A stretch of DNA of 64,000 nt, from NCBI RefSeq assembly GCF_014356525.2, contig NC_052518.1, forward strand, positions 101,304,767-101,368,766. Reading direction: 5' to 3'. Each line of letters opens with the position of its first letter. The stretch's first letter is position 1. This stretch comes from Nilaparvata lugens (Eukaryota; Arthropoda; Insecta; Hemiptera; Delphacidae). The translations under genes and the position numbers were made by a program. The notes under the pieces were generated by a model. It made no database searches. It saw nothing but the letters and a program-made list of their open reading frames with translations, and had not been told where the DNA came from. Below, one piece after another: positions 43,335-53,981 of this stretch.

Positions 43335-43845
43335 AGACTAGAGAAAAAGGAGAAAACGAAGGAGAAGAAGGAGAAGAGAAAGAAGAAAGAGATTAAGAAA
43401 AGAGGAGAAGATTATGCTGTTGTAAGGTTGATGTAAGCTATGGTTTTGGAGAAATCTGGGAAGTTTTCTTACATGGAGCTGAGAATAAGGATTGGCTAGG
43501 CTCCACCAAATTAGGTAATTCAATTACAGGGCAGACCTCGTGTTTTCCCAACTCACATTCTGGAGAGAATCTACCTCCTCCTCCTCCTCCTACTCCTCCA
43601 GCCTTCTCCTCCGCCTCCTCCACCTCTATAATCCAACTCTCACTCCCCCTCCCCCTTTAACTTCTGCTCCTTTTACTCTTCCTACTTCTTCTCCTTCTCC
43701 TCCACTTCCTATTCCCATACATCCTTCTCCTACTCCTTCTCCTTCACATCCTTCTCTCCCTCCTCCTACTCCTCCTCCTCCTCTCCTCCCACTTCTCTTT
43801 CTCCTCCCCCTCCTCAACCTCATCCTCCTCCTCCTTTGGTAGAGA
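43335..43845. repeat. Purine/pyrimidine triplet tracts (GGAGAA and CTCCTC)
   Basis: An AAGGAGA-rich purine tract (43335-43410) is followed by CTCCTC-type pyrimidine tracts (43560-43840). Open frames here (poly-Pro/Ser, poly-Arg) are low-complexity artefacts. Further short CTC tracts lie at 44088-44142 and 44530-44630. Confidence 0.9.
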
Positions 43846-43929
43846 GTTAGTGGGGAGGATATTTTTAATATTCTTCCCGAAGAACGGACATTGATATGTC
43901 CAAAGCTCCGCCAATTTATGTACATGCAT

Positions 43930-44094
43930 AACAATACTATCTTTAATTATTACAAATTGCTTTTTCGTATCATATACAGTTCTATAATATTATTTTCTTA
44001 ATCTATAATTTTGCTGTATTGTAAGCTATTATATATAAGTGTATAAGCCAGTATATATTGTAATCTACATAAAGTACTCAATCAATCAATCCTC
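43930..44094 (+). mobile_element. LINE 3' tail ending in (AATC)n
   Basis: TTATTACAAATTGCTTTTTC, CATATACAGTTC, AATTTTGCTGTATTGTAAGC and TAAAGTACTCAATCAATCAA recur at 56105-56295 and, shortened, at 63115-63230. They share one 3' UTR and a tetranucleotide tail. Confidence 0.8.
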
Positions 44095-44696
44095 CTCCTC
44101 CACCACCTCCTCCCCCTCCTCCTGCTCCTCCTCCACCTATTCATTGTTTTTTCCCAACTTACATTTATGAGTCTCACCATAAAAAAATTACAACAATTCA
44201 ATTGAAAAGGTAATCTTTTATTTTTCAATTACAGTTTTATGTGTTATCACAACCATGATAGTACGTACATCATCAAAAAAGTTAACATATCAGGAGAGTG
44301 TTTTGAAAAATGGAAATAATGTCTCACAAGGGATACAGAAAGAGTATTATAATATGTTCAGAATCTATTTCCCAAATAAACTTGGATATTCTCATTCAAT
44401 TGGCACAACATCTTTTCAGTTTGGAAGTAATTCCAATCATAGTCATAATTATAATATTATTGACAGGTATGACAAGAAAGGCTTAATTTGACATAAAAAA
44501 TGTGTTTCATATGATTTTATTTCCTGCTTCTTCATACTGCTCCTCTTGTTCCCACTCCTCCTCCTCCTCCTCATTAACTAGTTCCCCTCCAACACCTCCT
44601 CCTCCTCCTTCTTCTCCTCATCCTTCTCCACCAAAATTGGCTTCAAGATTTTTCAATATTCTCAAGCTCGTTCTCCAAGCTATTTTTCAATATCTC

Positions 44697-45043
44697 AGGC
44701 CGGTTTCCGAGCTCGGGATTTAGCTAAGTTGTAGACTTTAAACAGCTGGATTCAGAAAATTGGCTCTCCGAAACGGGGCGTAGTCGTAGTCATTGTCATA
44801 GTCACGTTTGAATTAAATTTCGAAAAACTACAAAATTGAACACAAAATAAAATAAAATAGTGTAAAATTTCAGCTATTCTGAATTATTTAGGAATGTTTA
44901 ATTTCGTCAAGGAAAAACAGTTCCAATTATAGAAATGAGAAAATAAAAACTGCGACTACGCCCCGTTTTGGAAAGCCAATTTTCTGACTCCAGCTGTTTA
45001 AAGTCTACAACTTAGCTAAATCCCGAGATCGGAAACCGGCCCT
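44697..45043. mobile_element. Foldback MITE, GGCCGGTTTCCGA ends
   Basis: GGCCGGTTTCCGAGCTCGGG, TTTAGCTAAGTTGTAGACTT and AAACAGCTGGA at the left are mirrored at the right (TCCAGCTGTTTAAAGTCTAC...CCGAGATCGGAAACCGGCC). The arms are ~110 bp and include ACGGGGCGTAGTCG/CGACTACGCCCCGT. It lies 120 bp beyond the stop codon of the Dpr gene, so it is probably in its 3' UTR. Confidence 0.85.
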
Positions 45044-45161
45044 AAAGAATTTCTTAAAATTCTCTGATCTTTTCACAGAAGTCTAAACTTTTCACACAAC
45101 CGAGATTCTATTAATTGAGATGGTTTCCTTAGAGATTTTTGAAGATTCCAATGGAAATAGA

Positions 45162-45295
45162 TCACCGTAGGATGGAGTGGGTGTAGGACATTGTTGCATC
45201 TCGCACGAGCTGGCAAACCAGCAAAAGTGTGGGTAGAAGTCTGGCAACAGCGCCTCTGCTGCTATTACCATGCTGCATTGCTGCCGGCTGCTCTC
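45162..45295 (-). CDS. Last exon of Dpr-family gene (C-terminus)
   Basis: On the minus strand the acceptor AAAATTTCAG ends at 45296. The exon's first two bases complete the Gly codon begun in the previous exon. It reads (G)EQPAAMQHGNSSRGAVARLL, then PTLLLVCQLVRDATM and a stop at 45162-45164. The block L-N-G-E-x-P-A-A-M-Q-H-G-N-S-S is the conserved ending of insect Dpr proteins. NSS is a glycosylation site. The hydrophobic ARLLPTLLLVCQLV stretch near the end would serve as a GPI-attachment signal or short membrane anchor, as proposed for this family. A foldback element begins 48 bp upstream (45344), inside the intron. Confidence 0.92.
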
Positions 45296-45343
45296 CTGAA
45301 ATTTTGAAAAACAAAAATTACCTCGATTGTTTGTTTATCTAAA

Positions 45344-46260
45344 TATAGAGAGTGAGTCATATGTATGGGAACCCTTCAATAGGTCGGAGACTGTTGTAGA
45401 TATAATACTGTAACTCTCAGCATAAGTTATTGGTCAAATACTCTACCTTTTGACGTACAACTGAATTTCAACCCCTTATAAGGGGTTGACTTAGGGGTTG
45501 TAACTCGAATATTTTAAATGTAAACACCCATGTTATGGTACTTAATTTAGAGATATTTTTAAAACAAGAAAGATGACATCAATTAAAGTTTTCTATGATA
45601 TTTGTATCCAAAATAGCGGCTGATTGAAATTTTAGTTTTTAAGGAAATGAGGGGTTATAACTCAAATATTTTAAAAGTAAACACCCATTGTGTGGTACAT
45701 AATTTTTAAGGCCTTTCTAAAAAAAGAAGATGACACCAATAAAAATGTTCTATGACACTTTTATCCAAAATGGCAGCTGATTGAAGTTTTAGTCTTTAAA
45801 GAAATAATTGATAACGTTCCATCAGCTGCCATTTCGGATAAAAATATCACAAAACATTTTTAGTGATGTCATCTTTCTCATTTTGAAAAGGCCTTGAAAA
45901 TGATGTATCACACAATGGTTGTCTACTTTTAAAATATTTGAGTTACAACCCCCAATTTCTTTAAAAACTGAAACTTCAATCAGCCGCCATTTCAGATAAA
46001 AGTATCATAGAACATTTTTATCGATACCATCTTTCTTGTTTTGAAAAAGCCTTCAAAGTGATTTTCCACACAATGGGTGTTCACATTTAAAATATTTGAG
46101 TCACAACCCCTAAGTCAACCCCTTATGAGGGGTTGAAAATCGGTTGTACGTCAAAAGGTAGAGTATTTGACCAATGACTCATCCTGAAAGTTACAATATC
46201 ATATCTATAACAGTTTCCAACTTATTGAAGGGTTTTCATATATATGATTCACTCTGTATA
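45344..46260. mobile_element. Complete ~0.9-kb foldback element in the last Dpr intron
   Basis: The ends TATAGAGAGTGAGTCATATG and CATATATATGATTCACTCTG plus TATA are inverted. The arms (ACCCTTCAATA, ACCTTTTGACGTACAAC, AACCCCTTATAAGGGGTTGA, AAAATATTTGAGT) run ~450 bp each and meet near 45805. TA at both ends and the TACAGAGTGA terminus suggest a mariner-type MITE. It contains a repeated pattern of aligned ~180-bp sub-blocks within each arm (GGCTGATTGAAATTTTAG units). Confidence 0.85.
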
Positions 46261-46389
46261 AAACAATAAAATAATGATGAATAAATATAAATTCCTCAAG
46301 AGAAATTATTCTTCAATTATGAAACAATGAATTTTCATAATAGACATCAAATATTTTGATGATTAATTGAATTTCTTCTACATTGTTAA

Positions 46390-46540
46390 AACACGACCCG
46401 GCAATGTTGGAGAGCGCTAGAAGAGGACAGCGCTATCTGCTTTGTGGAATGATAGACAAGGATAGTAACACTAATACTAATACTTATGTCTATTAAATTA
46501 TTTAATACCGCCATAATCACGAAAGGACCGCACTATAGCA
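46390..46540. mobile_element. Partial M1 MITE
   Basis: ACATTGTTAAAACACGACCC, GGACAGCGCTATCTGCTTTG and GATAGACAAGGATAGTAACA, then CGCCATAATCACGAAAGGAC. A second fragment, in the other orientation, lies at 46812-46930. Confidence 0.75.
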
Positions 46541-47154
46541 GAAGATATGAAATCGTAATGATACAATTCTGTTGTAATATTCCCATCATCTCTGTCTAAA
46601 TCTCCGAATATAGCGTACATACGCCAACTAAATAATTGGGTAATTATCTCAATAATCTGCTATCAGTGTATTCGAGTATATTCACATGAATGTGATCAGA
46701 GTGAATATATGTACAATTTACATAAACAGTAATGTGTACTAAAATATTAATTGTGTCACCAGCTTAATAATGTTCCAACAGAATTGTATTATTATGATTT
46801 CATATTCTCAGCTTTAGTGAGATCCATGTTTAATGGTAGTATATGATTAACATTGGTGTTGCTATCCTTGTCTATCACTCGACAAAGCAAATAGAGCTAT
46901 GACTTTCTACCTCCACAACTTTATCAGATCCTTTCCAATTTCAAAACCAGATAAACAAATTCAAAATCAGATCAGAAAACCCTTTAATTTCCGATTCTCC
47001 GTTACTCGTCTAATCAAACTTCACGTTTGGAATCCCTTATCACAATTCCAAGTTGTGAAAATGATCCTATTATCAGATGATAAATATTATCATAGAAAAT
47101 GATAGCATAAGAACGTTGCCACAAATTATAGTTTTAAAGATAAGTTTTCAATTC

Positions 47155-47345
47155 CTCATGTTCTGATTTCATCATTTCATTCAGTTCCAGTTTTTCAGTT
47201 TGTCAAAATTTCAATTCGTCAACTTTTAATATCATCAAATTTCCTATTCGTCGATTTTTCAGTTCGTCAAAATTCAAGTTTCAATTCAAGTATTTCTATT
47301 AGTTTATTTTTCAATCTGTCAAGTTTTCAATTCGTCAAGCTTATT
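47155..47345. repeat. Degenerate TCAGTTCGTCAA-type short tandem repeat
   Basis: Variants of TTTCAATTCGTCAA/TTTTTCAGTTCGTCAAAATT recur about ten times at irregular spacing, with two more near 47618-47650. Confidence 0.7.
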
Positions 47346-47500
47346 TACGTACAGAAGAAAAAGAAGGGGTGATAAAACTGTTCCTTGAAGCAGTCCATTC
47401 CATAAAGTATTTACTATTACTATTATTAGTATTTGTATTAATGTTAGTATATTAATATTTTTATTAGTATTAGTATAAGTATAAGAACTACTAATAATGG
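47346..47500 (-). mobile_element. LINE RT fragment (motif B region)
   Basis: On the minus strand, GGACTGCTTCAAGGAACAGT reads GLLQGTVLSPLLF, the palm motif B of a CR1/Jockey RT. The following AATACTAATACTA low-complexity part matches 61205-61270. The same fragment exists in the plus orientation at 61205-61345. Confidence 0.75.
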
Positions 47501-47934
47501 TATTCTTTCCTCTATATGTTTACAGTATCCCGTGTTCAATTTAGTTCCAATGGTGAAGTTCTGAATTGTCAAGTTTTGACTTACTTTTTATAAAACTTGA
47601 ATAATAATTGATACTTCTCAGTTTGTCAGGTTTCAAATTCGTCAAGTTTCCATGGTATAGGTCGTTCATGTTGCAATGAAAACAAATTCATTGTTTTCAA
47701 GCCGATAGTCCTAGTAGTTGTTTTCAGTGAAGTTAGCCTATTATGTAACGATGGTAGTCTCTCATATTGTGCCTTTCTTACACTCTTACACTCCCAACAA
47801 TTTTATTATTACTTCGCTTAATATTATCAAATAATCTTGTTAATTATATTGTACTGCATACTTCTAAAATTTTGTGCTTGTTAACTTTATTACTGTTGTT
47901 ATTTTGTGATTGTAGAAATGTGTGTAAAATTATT

Positions 47935-48243
47935 TGGCAAATAAATTTCTACAGATGAATTCGATGAGCGCTTCTATTCAAAAATTATTTGTCAGCCTGG
48001 GAAACGAAACCCAATACCTCCTAATTTCTGATCAGGGAATTATTATTATTATTATTGAACGAAAATTCAAATTAAATGCTGTAATTCACCCCGAAGACTT
48101 CTGCTACTACAAATATTGACAACAGGGTAAACAGCTAGATGGACATTGCAGCAGCAGAAGTCTTCGGGGTGAATTACAGCATTTAATTTGGATTTTCATT
48201 CAATAATTATAATCAATTCATTAGCATTTGAATAATTGCAATA
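47935..48243 (-). mobile_element. Diverged tRNA-derived SINE copy (minus) with inverted tail
   Basis: The complement of 47950-48040 matches the intact SINE copy at 48300-48440: AATTAGGAGGTATTGGGTTT, a GGCTGACAAATAATTTTTGA block and GCGCTCATCGAAT. Its box B is mutated. It is followed by two inverted copies of a TTCACCCCGAAGACTTCTGC segment (48085-48110 and 48155-48180). Confidence 0.7.
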
Positions 48244-48520
48244 GCTCACTAATTTCCATGTGTAGACTGGCTGGCCGCTATGGCTTCGTATAAAATGAGC
48301 GCTGCTTTCCAGAGATTGTCAGTTTGGTGTAAGGGTAAGCATTACTGACCGGCAATTAGGAGGTACTGGGTTCGATTCTCGGGCTGACAAATAATTTTTG
48401 AATAGTTGCGCTCATCGAATTTCCATCTAGCTGTTTACCCTGCTGTCAGTATTTGCAGTAGCAGAAGTCTTCGGGGTGAATCACAGCATTTAATTTGGAT
48501 TTTCGTTCAATAATAATAAA
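48244..48520 (+). mobile_element. tRNA-derived SINE copy
   Basis: Its tRNA-like head at 48316-48390 has a 7-bp acceptor stem (TTGTCAG with CTGACAA) and a box A-like GGTGTAAGGGTAAGC. It also has a 5-bp T stem and a near-consensus box B, GGTTCGATTCTC. No proper anticodon arm forms. A unique body follows with GTAGCAGAAGTCTTCGGGGT, and an AATAATAATAAATA-type end. Confidence 0.72.
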
Positions 48521-48653
48521 TAAATATTCTATTTCAATTTCAAAACAAAACAGTTATAAAAGACAGTAATTGGCTTGAAATTTGCAACATAAACCATCCA
48601 TACCATGGGATATCTTCTTATATCATCTTTTACCTATTGCGTACATGCACTAT

Positions 48654-48725
48654 GGTAAGGTGCACGTTATAATGGCACTAGAGAAACATAGAAGAGCAGC
48701 GTTCCCGATTCTCAACATTGCATAA
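48654..48725. mobile_element. M1 MITE fragment
   Basis: GTAAGGTGCACGTTATAATG, then GCACTAGAGAAACATAG and GCGTTCCCGATTCTC, match the M1 left end. Confidence 0.6.
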
Positions 48726-49079
48726 ATGCACAAATGTATAATGAATCAAATGTATAATGTATAGTCCGCCACAATTACCAAACAAGAACTGCTCTGAACA
48801 CAGTTATCATCACTCCTTGACTGCTTAAAACATTCACAACAACATCATCGCATTATAATTATGCTTTTCCCTAAGCTACCAGAATTTATAAATAACCCGT
48901 AAATAATAAAATGAACCATCTCAAGCAAATAGTCAACAAATGTTTACTTGGTGTGAATCGTGAGGAAATTGGGAATATTATATTATAGTATCAATTTATT
49001 CTGATCGATAGTGGTCGAGTAGTGTGATAAGATCGCAAGTATACAATAGTTTAAAAATCTGGTGTGGTACACTCACACA

Positions 49080-49992
49080 ACTTTCCTTGCTCATTGAACT
49101 GTAAGCTTCATTCTTAGACGAGAATAATTTAGGGGAATAACATAATGACGATTGGCGGCAAAATATTTGCAACTACAATCAGACTACTCTATATGTGTAT
49201 ATATAATTGTTTTCAGAGTACTTTTTCCTTTGTGTAAATTGTGAAATTCGATGATTCTTTCAAAAATCGTCAAAACAGCTGTTCTACAGATGAAATATCT
49301 CGACTACGACTGTGTTCTTTTTATAAACTGCTCTACCTACCTACCTCATGCACGAGAAGGAGGTTACAAAGTCCATTTCTCAAGGATGGGGTGGACCCCC
49401 CATTAGTTTCCCAGGAAAAAGACTCATGCCAGTTGATAGAGCTGATGAATAACCATACAGGGTATGGATTTGAAAAAAATCGGTCAAGTAATTTTTGAGA
49501 AAATCGTGAAAAACATGGTTTTTTAGTAATTATCTGCCATTTTTCCCAAGAATATTACGGAGCTCCTGCAATTTTCCCAAAAATGAGACTCATGTCAGTT
49601 GATAGGGCTTATAAATAGCTATCCATGGTATAAATTTGAAGAAAATCGTTAGAGCCGTTTTCGAGAAAAACGTTGAAAACATGGTTTTTTAGTAATTATC
49701 CGCCATTTTTTCCGCCATCTTGAATTGAATTTTATTGAATTTCTTATTGTCGGATCCTTATGGTATAAGGACCTTAAGTTTAAAATTTCAAGTCAATCGG
49801 TTAATTAGGAATGGAGTTATCGTGTTCACAGACATACACACACCCACACATACACACACACATACCAACACCCAAAAATCATGTTTTTGGACTCAGGGGA
49901 CCTTGAAACGTATAGAAAACTTGAAATTAGGGTACCTTAATTTTTTTTGGAAAGCAATACTTTCCTTATCTATGGTAATAGGGCAAGGAAAG
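49080..49992 (+). mobile_element. Element A, complete copy
   Basis: It starts ACTTTCCTTGCTCATTG and ends TAATAGGGCAAGGAAAGT. The first and last ~12 bp are inverted (ACTTTCCTTGC). It is ~910 bp and non-coding despite several open frames. Internal marks are CGCCATTTTTTCCGCCATCT, GGTATAAGGACCTTAAG, a short ACAC tract and AAAATCATGTTTTTGGACTC. Other copies are at 42790-43334 and 60176-61032. Confidence 0.85.
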
Positions 49993-50277
49993 TAAAAATG
50001 GATATAGAATATGAATAAAAATGAAAATAAAACATAAAATGAATTGATACGAAATTTAATGTGTACGGTGGGTTGAGGGGTTTTGAGTGTATTTGGGATG
50101 TCTCTTTCAGGTTTAATTACTTGTAAGTATCCTAATAACATTAATTATCATTTTACATCAGTAAGTAATATATCTTTTAATTAATAATTATTATTGCTCT
50201 GTTTCTTTTGTTTTGGTAATACGTTAAGGTTTAGTGCTTAATATTGGTTGAAATTGTTTTGTTCTTCAATTGTGTTT

Positions 50278-51306
50278 TATTATTAAATCACTTTTTGCTT
50301 TTAGAAAAAACGACTAACAGTCAGATATTTTACAATAAATGAATTAATCACTCACTGGACAACGAGATCTTTCGGCAGTTCCGCCATCTTCTTGGTTGTA
50401 CTCATAGACAAATAGAAGGATAGATAGGATAGAACAATAGATAGGATGGCTATTTTTAGTGTGCTGTTGGTGTCTATTGGATTAGTGTCTGTTGGTGCTG
50501 TTGGTGTCTATTGGTATCTATTGGGTTTGTTGTGGCTGAGAAGGTAATCAAAGAGGATGTGGGATTTGAAGTTGGTTTGTTCATTTAAAATACATTGTCT
50601 ATTGCTTTTAAATTGGGTGTATATTTCAAATTGTTTTATTTTGTCTAATTCTGGTCCTTTGTTTTTTATGTGTATGATTTGTAGATCAGTATTTATGTTT
50701 GTGTGTTTGTGATTTTCTTGAATTAGGTGGTCGGCGAATGCAGATTCTGTTTTTGTTTTTAGTCCCTGAACAAAAACAGAATCTGCATTCGCCGACCACC
50801 TAATTCAAGAAAATCACAAACACACAAACATAAATACTGATCTACAAATCATACACATAAAAAACAAAGGACCAGAATTAGACAAAATAAAACAATTTGA
50901 AATATACACCCAATTTAAAAGCAATAGACAATGTATATTAAATGAACAAATCAACTTTAAATCCCACATCCTCTTTGATCACCTTCTTAGCCACAACAAA
51001 CCCAATAGACACCAATAGACACCAACAGCACCAACAGACACTAATCCAATAGACACCAAAAGCACCAACAGACACTAATCCAATAGACACCAATAGACAC
51101 CAACAACACCAACAGACACTAATCCAATAGACACTAACAGCACACTAAAAATTGCCATCCTATCCTTCTATTTGTCTATGAGTACAACCAAGAAGATGGC
51201 GGACCTGCCGAAAGATCTTGTTGTCCAGTGAGTGATTAATTCATTTATTGTAAAATATCTGACTGCTAGTCGTTTTTTCTAAAAGCAGAAAGTGATTTAA
51301 TAATAA
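50278..51306. mobile_element. Penelope-like element end arranged as a ~1-kb palindrome
   Basis: Arms of ~480 and ~540 bp mirror each other around an 11-bp centre (50758-50768). On the plus strand the right arm reads TESAFADHLIQENHKHTNIN, LQIIHIKNKGPELDKIKQFE, IYTQFK and SHILFDHLL. This resembles the GIY-YIG-linked C-terminus of Penelope-like retroelements (F-A-x-H-L...I-L-H-x-x-x-K-G...L-E-x-F-E-I-Y). Both arms contain a minisatellite of CCAATAGACACCAACAGCAC type, longer in the right arm (51000-51140). It lies ~220 bp from the donor of the Dpr Ig exon at 51526. Confidence 0.8.
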
Positions 51307-51525
51307 GCAGTTCGTGATGGAAAACAACATTGAAGAGTTTTATCATTGTCATATCTATCATTGCATGCATATTTAAGTATATGAAATTGTAGAGATTTCG
51401 TTCCTCGCACACAGGCTTTGCCAATGTGAGGAAACTTCTCCAAGTTTTGTATATGTGAATTGTATATTGTTTGTACTTTCTAAGAAGAAGAAGAATAAAG
51501 ATAATTTCAATTTCATTCAACTCAC

Positions 51526-51698
51526 CATTGAGTACATGCACTAGCACAGAGGCTGAGTCACTGGCCGAAGGGATACAGGTGTAATTGCCAGAGTCGGGGG
51601 GCTCTGCCCTTGATATCAGAAGTCGACTGCTACGCGATTTCTTCTCTGTCAACACTGAGATGCCGCCTCGTTGGGAATAATTCACCACTTCACCTCCT
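51526..51698 (-). CDS. Dpr-family exon: second half of the second Ig domain
   Basis: On the minus strand it lies between an acceptor AAATTTGCAG (to 51699) and a GTGAGT donor (525 downward). Its first A completes an Arg codon. It reads (R)GGEVVNYSQRGGISVLTEKK, SRSSRLLISRAEPPDSGNYT, CIPSASDSASVLVHVLN(G). The pattern V-V-N-Y-x-x-x-R-G-G-I-S-V-x-T-E and D-S-G-N-Y-T-C-x-P-S-x-x-x-x-A-S-V-x-V-H-V-L-N-G is characteristic of Dpr. Dpr proteins are neuronal surface molecules that pair with DIP proteins to specify synaptic partners. Exon length (173 nt) and phases fit both neighbours. Confidence 0.95.
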
Positions 51699-51699
51699 C

Positions 51700-52365
51700 T
51701 GCAAATTTAAATTGAAATTATCTATAATTATATATATAATTGAATATATATTTTACAATGCCTAAATGTTAATAAATCTATTCATGATTCTTTTGAGTTT
51801 TGACTTTCTATCTTTTGTATTATTTATGAAAATTGATTAAGCACTGGGATGTGCTCACAACTGAAAATTTCATTTTTTATTGTATTCTTCTTCATTAGTT
51901 TGCATTTAGAAGATTTAAATGTAGGCTGTATGACTTGTTTTTGGTTATCACCTGTATAATTGGTTTTAACACGAAATTATTCAATTCTTATCATTGTATT
52001 ATTTATAAGAAGCATCACTATAATATTTATTACATAGGTATATATTTTTTTCCATTTTTCAGTATTGCTATAGGCTACTTCGTACTGTTTGCTTTATGAA
52101 CTCACAGCTAGCGCACAAGTTTAACTTTGCTGGCTGTGCCAAATCATTCATGTTTTGTAACTATTATGTAATTTTGGCGAAATATTAAATGAAAAATGAT
52201 AAAAAAATGAAAAATTTGATTAGGATGAATACTAGAATACATAATAGATGTAACATCTACACATATCTAATAAAATACAGAGATAAAAAAACCAGTAATC
52301 GTAATTGAGTTTGAATATTTTGGTGATAAATTTATATTTCTACTGGAAAGCGACCTGGCAACGTT
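51700..52365 (-). other. Dpr intron, nothing recognised
   Basis: AT-rich intron. At its far end (52335-52390) an M1 MITE fragment (AAGCGACCTGGCAACGTTG...AGAAAAGGATAGAGCT) is broken by the CTC tract. Confidence 0.5.
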
Positions 52366-52386
52366 GTGGTGGTAGAAAAGGATAGA

Positions 52387-52718
52387 GCTCCTTCTCCTCC
52401 TCTTCTTCTTCCTTATCCTCTTCCTCTCCCACCACCTTTACATCCTCAACCACCTCCTACACCTCCTCCTCCAACTCCTCCGATTCCTCCGCGTCCTCCT
52501 TCTCCTCCTTCTCCTCCGTCTCATCTTCCTCCTTCTTCTCTCATTACTACTCCTCCTCCTCCTTCTACTCCTCCTCCTCCTCCTCCTCCTCCTCCTCCTC
52601 CTCCTCCTCCTCTTCCTCTTCCTCCTCCTGATCTTCCTCCTACTCCTCCTCCTCCTCCTCCTCCTCCTCCTCCTCCTCCTCCTCCTCCTCCTCCTCCACC
52701 TCCTCCTCCCCACTTCTA
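52387..52718 (+). repeat. (CTC)n triplet tract
   Basis: A ~330-bp pyrimidine tract of CTC/TTC triplets with rare interruptions sits inside an M1 MITE fragment. The poly-Pro and poly-Arg frames across it are artefacts. Confidence 0.95.
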
Positions 52719-52975
52719 ATGCCTCAAGATCAATATCATCGTTAGAACAGTTTAGAAGATAGTTTAAGCCAAGTATTAGGGCACTCATCTCAATCACCAA
52801 ACTGATCCTCTCATTAATACAAGTTGAAAATGTCGTCATCTTTCTCCCTATCACTCTTTCTCTCTCTCTCTCTCCCTCTCAAATGACTGAAACTGTCCAG
52901 CCCTAGAACGATCACATGACAACCATCCCTCACCCATTCCACCAATACAAACTTATAAACCATGTTATAGAGTAG

Positions 52976-52979
<4 letters not shown>

Positions 52980-53031
<52 letters not shown>
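52980..53031. repeat. (TA)n microsatellite
   Basis: A perfect TA run abuts the 3' end of the minus-strand LINE fragment at 53035. Similar runs lie at 53587-53645 and 53845-53980. Confidence 0.95.
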
Positions 53032-53034
<3 letters not shown>

Positions 53035-53040
<6 letters not shown>

Positions 53041-53584
53041 AATAATAAATAAATAAATGTTTATTTCCCAAAAAACTAAAACTACAACATCAATTACACA
53101 AAATATTTGATAAATTAAAATATTACATACAATAGTTAGTAACAAAAAATTCTTATGATGTGTCCTTTACTTGTTTAGTTTTTTTCTGTGTGGGAATTGA
53201 CCTACTCCACTATGGCGTACCATGTTCTAGAGTAGGTTTTGTTAGTTTTTCTGTGCGTATTATTAATTAGTTAGTGTTTAGTAAGTCATTAGGTGGTTAG
53301 TTGTTATTTGAAATAATGTTTTCTATGTTCTGTCTTCCTTTGCTCATCAACCAATTGTGTACTATTGTTTTGAACTTTCTAGGATGATTAATCTGTTTAA
53401 AGTTTGCAGGAAGTAGGTTATATAATTTTGGTGCTGAATGATTGAAATGTATCTGGTATAGTGCCTTCCTTGCAACACTGGTGATGAGAAGATTCCTGTA
53501 TCTGGTGTTGTGGTTGTGGTTTCTGGTTTGAAATGTTGGGTTCTTGTGTAATCTGCACAGTATCTCCTTGGAGTAAAGCTGTCT

Positions 53585-53585
<1 letters not shown>
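53035..53585 (-). mobile_element. LINE 3' end between (TA)n runs
   Basis: The minus strand reads KTALLQGDTVQITQEPNISN in one frame; the adjoining frame gives NHNTRYRN, KALYQIHFNHSAPKLYNLLP and NHPRKFKTIVHNWL. This is the C-terminal tail of a CR1-type RT, followed by a UTR with AATAAACATTTATTTATT. It is bounded on both sides by TA repeats. Confidence 0.75.
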
Positions 53586-53645
<60 letters not shown>

Positions 53646-53682
53646 CACATAACAGAAGACACTTTAAGTTTGTAATATAAAT

Positions 53683-53841
53683 TAAAACAGGAGACACTAG
53701 ATATAGATTGAAAACACTAAAAACTTACATTAGAAATGGGGGAAATTTTCGGAGACTGAGTCTCTTCTCAACCGAGCAGACTGCAGTTTTTTACAAAAGT
53801 TTTTAAGTGTTTTCAATCTACATCTTGTGTCTCCTGTTTTA

Positions 53842-53843
<2 letters not shown>
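53683..53843. repeat. Inverted repeat with ~44-bp arms
   Basis: TTAAAACAGGAGACACTAGA...ACACTAAAAACTT and AAGTTTTTAAGTGTTTTCAA...GTGTCTCCTGTTTTAA are mirrored around a ~70-bp loop. It sits between two TA runs. Confidence 0.85.
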
Positions 53844-53892
<49 letters not shown>

Positions 53893-53981
53893 TAAATAAA
53901 TAAATATATATATATATATATATATTATATATAATATATATATATATATATATTATATATATAATATATATATATATATAT

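Noticed and set aside
48316..48390. Possible functional tRNA gene
   Set aside because: The acceptor stem and box B are good, but no anticodon stem-loop forms, and a diverged copy with shared flanks nearby indicates a SINE head.
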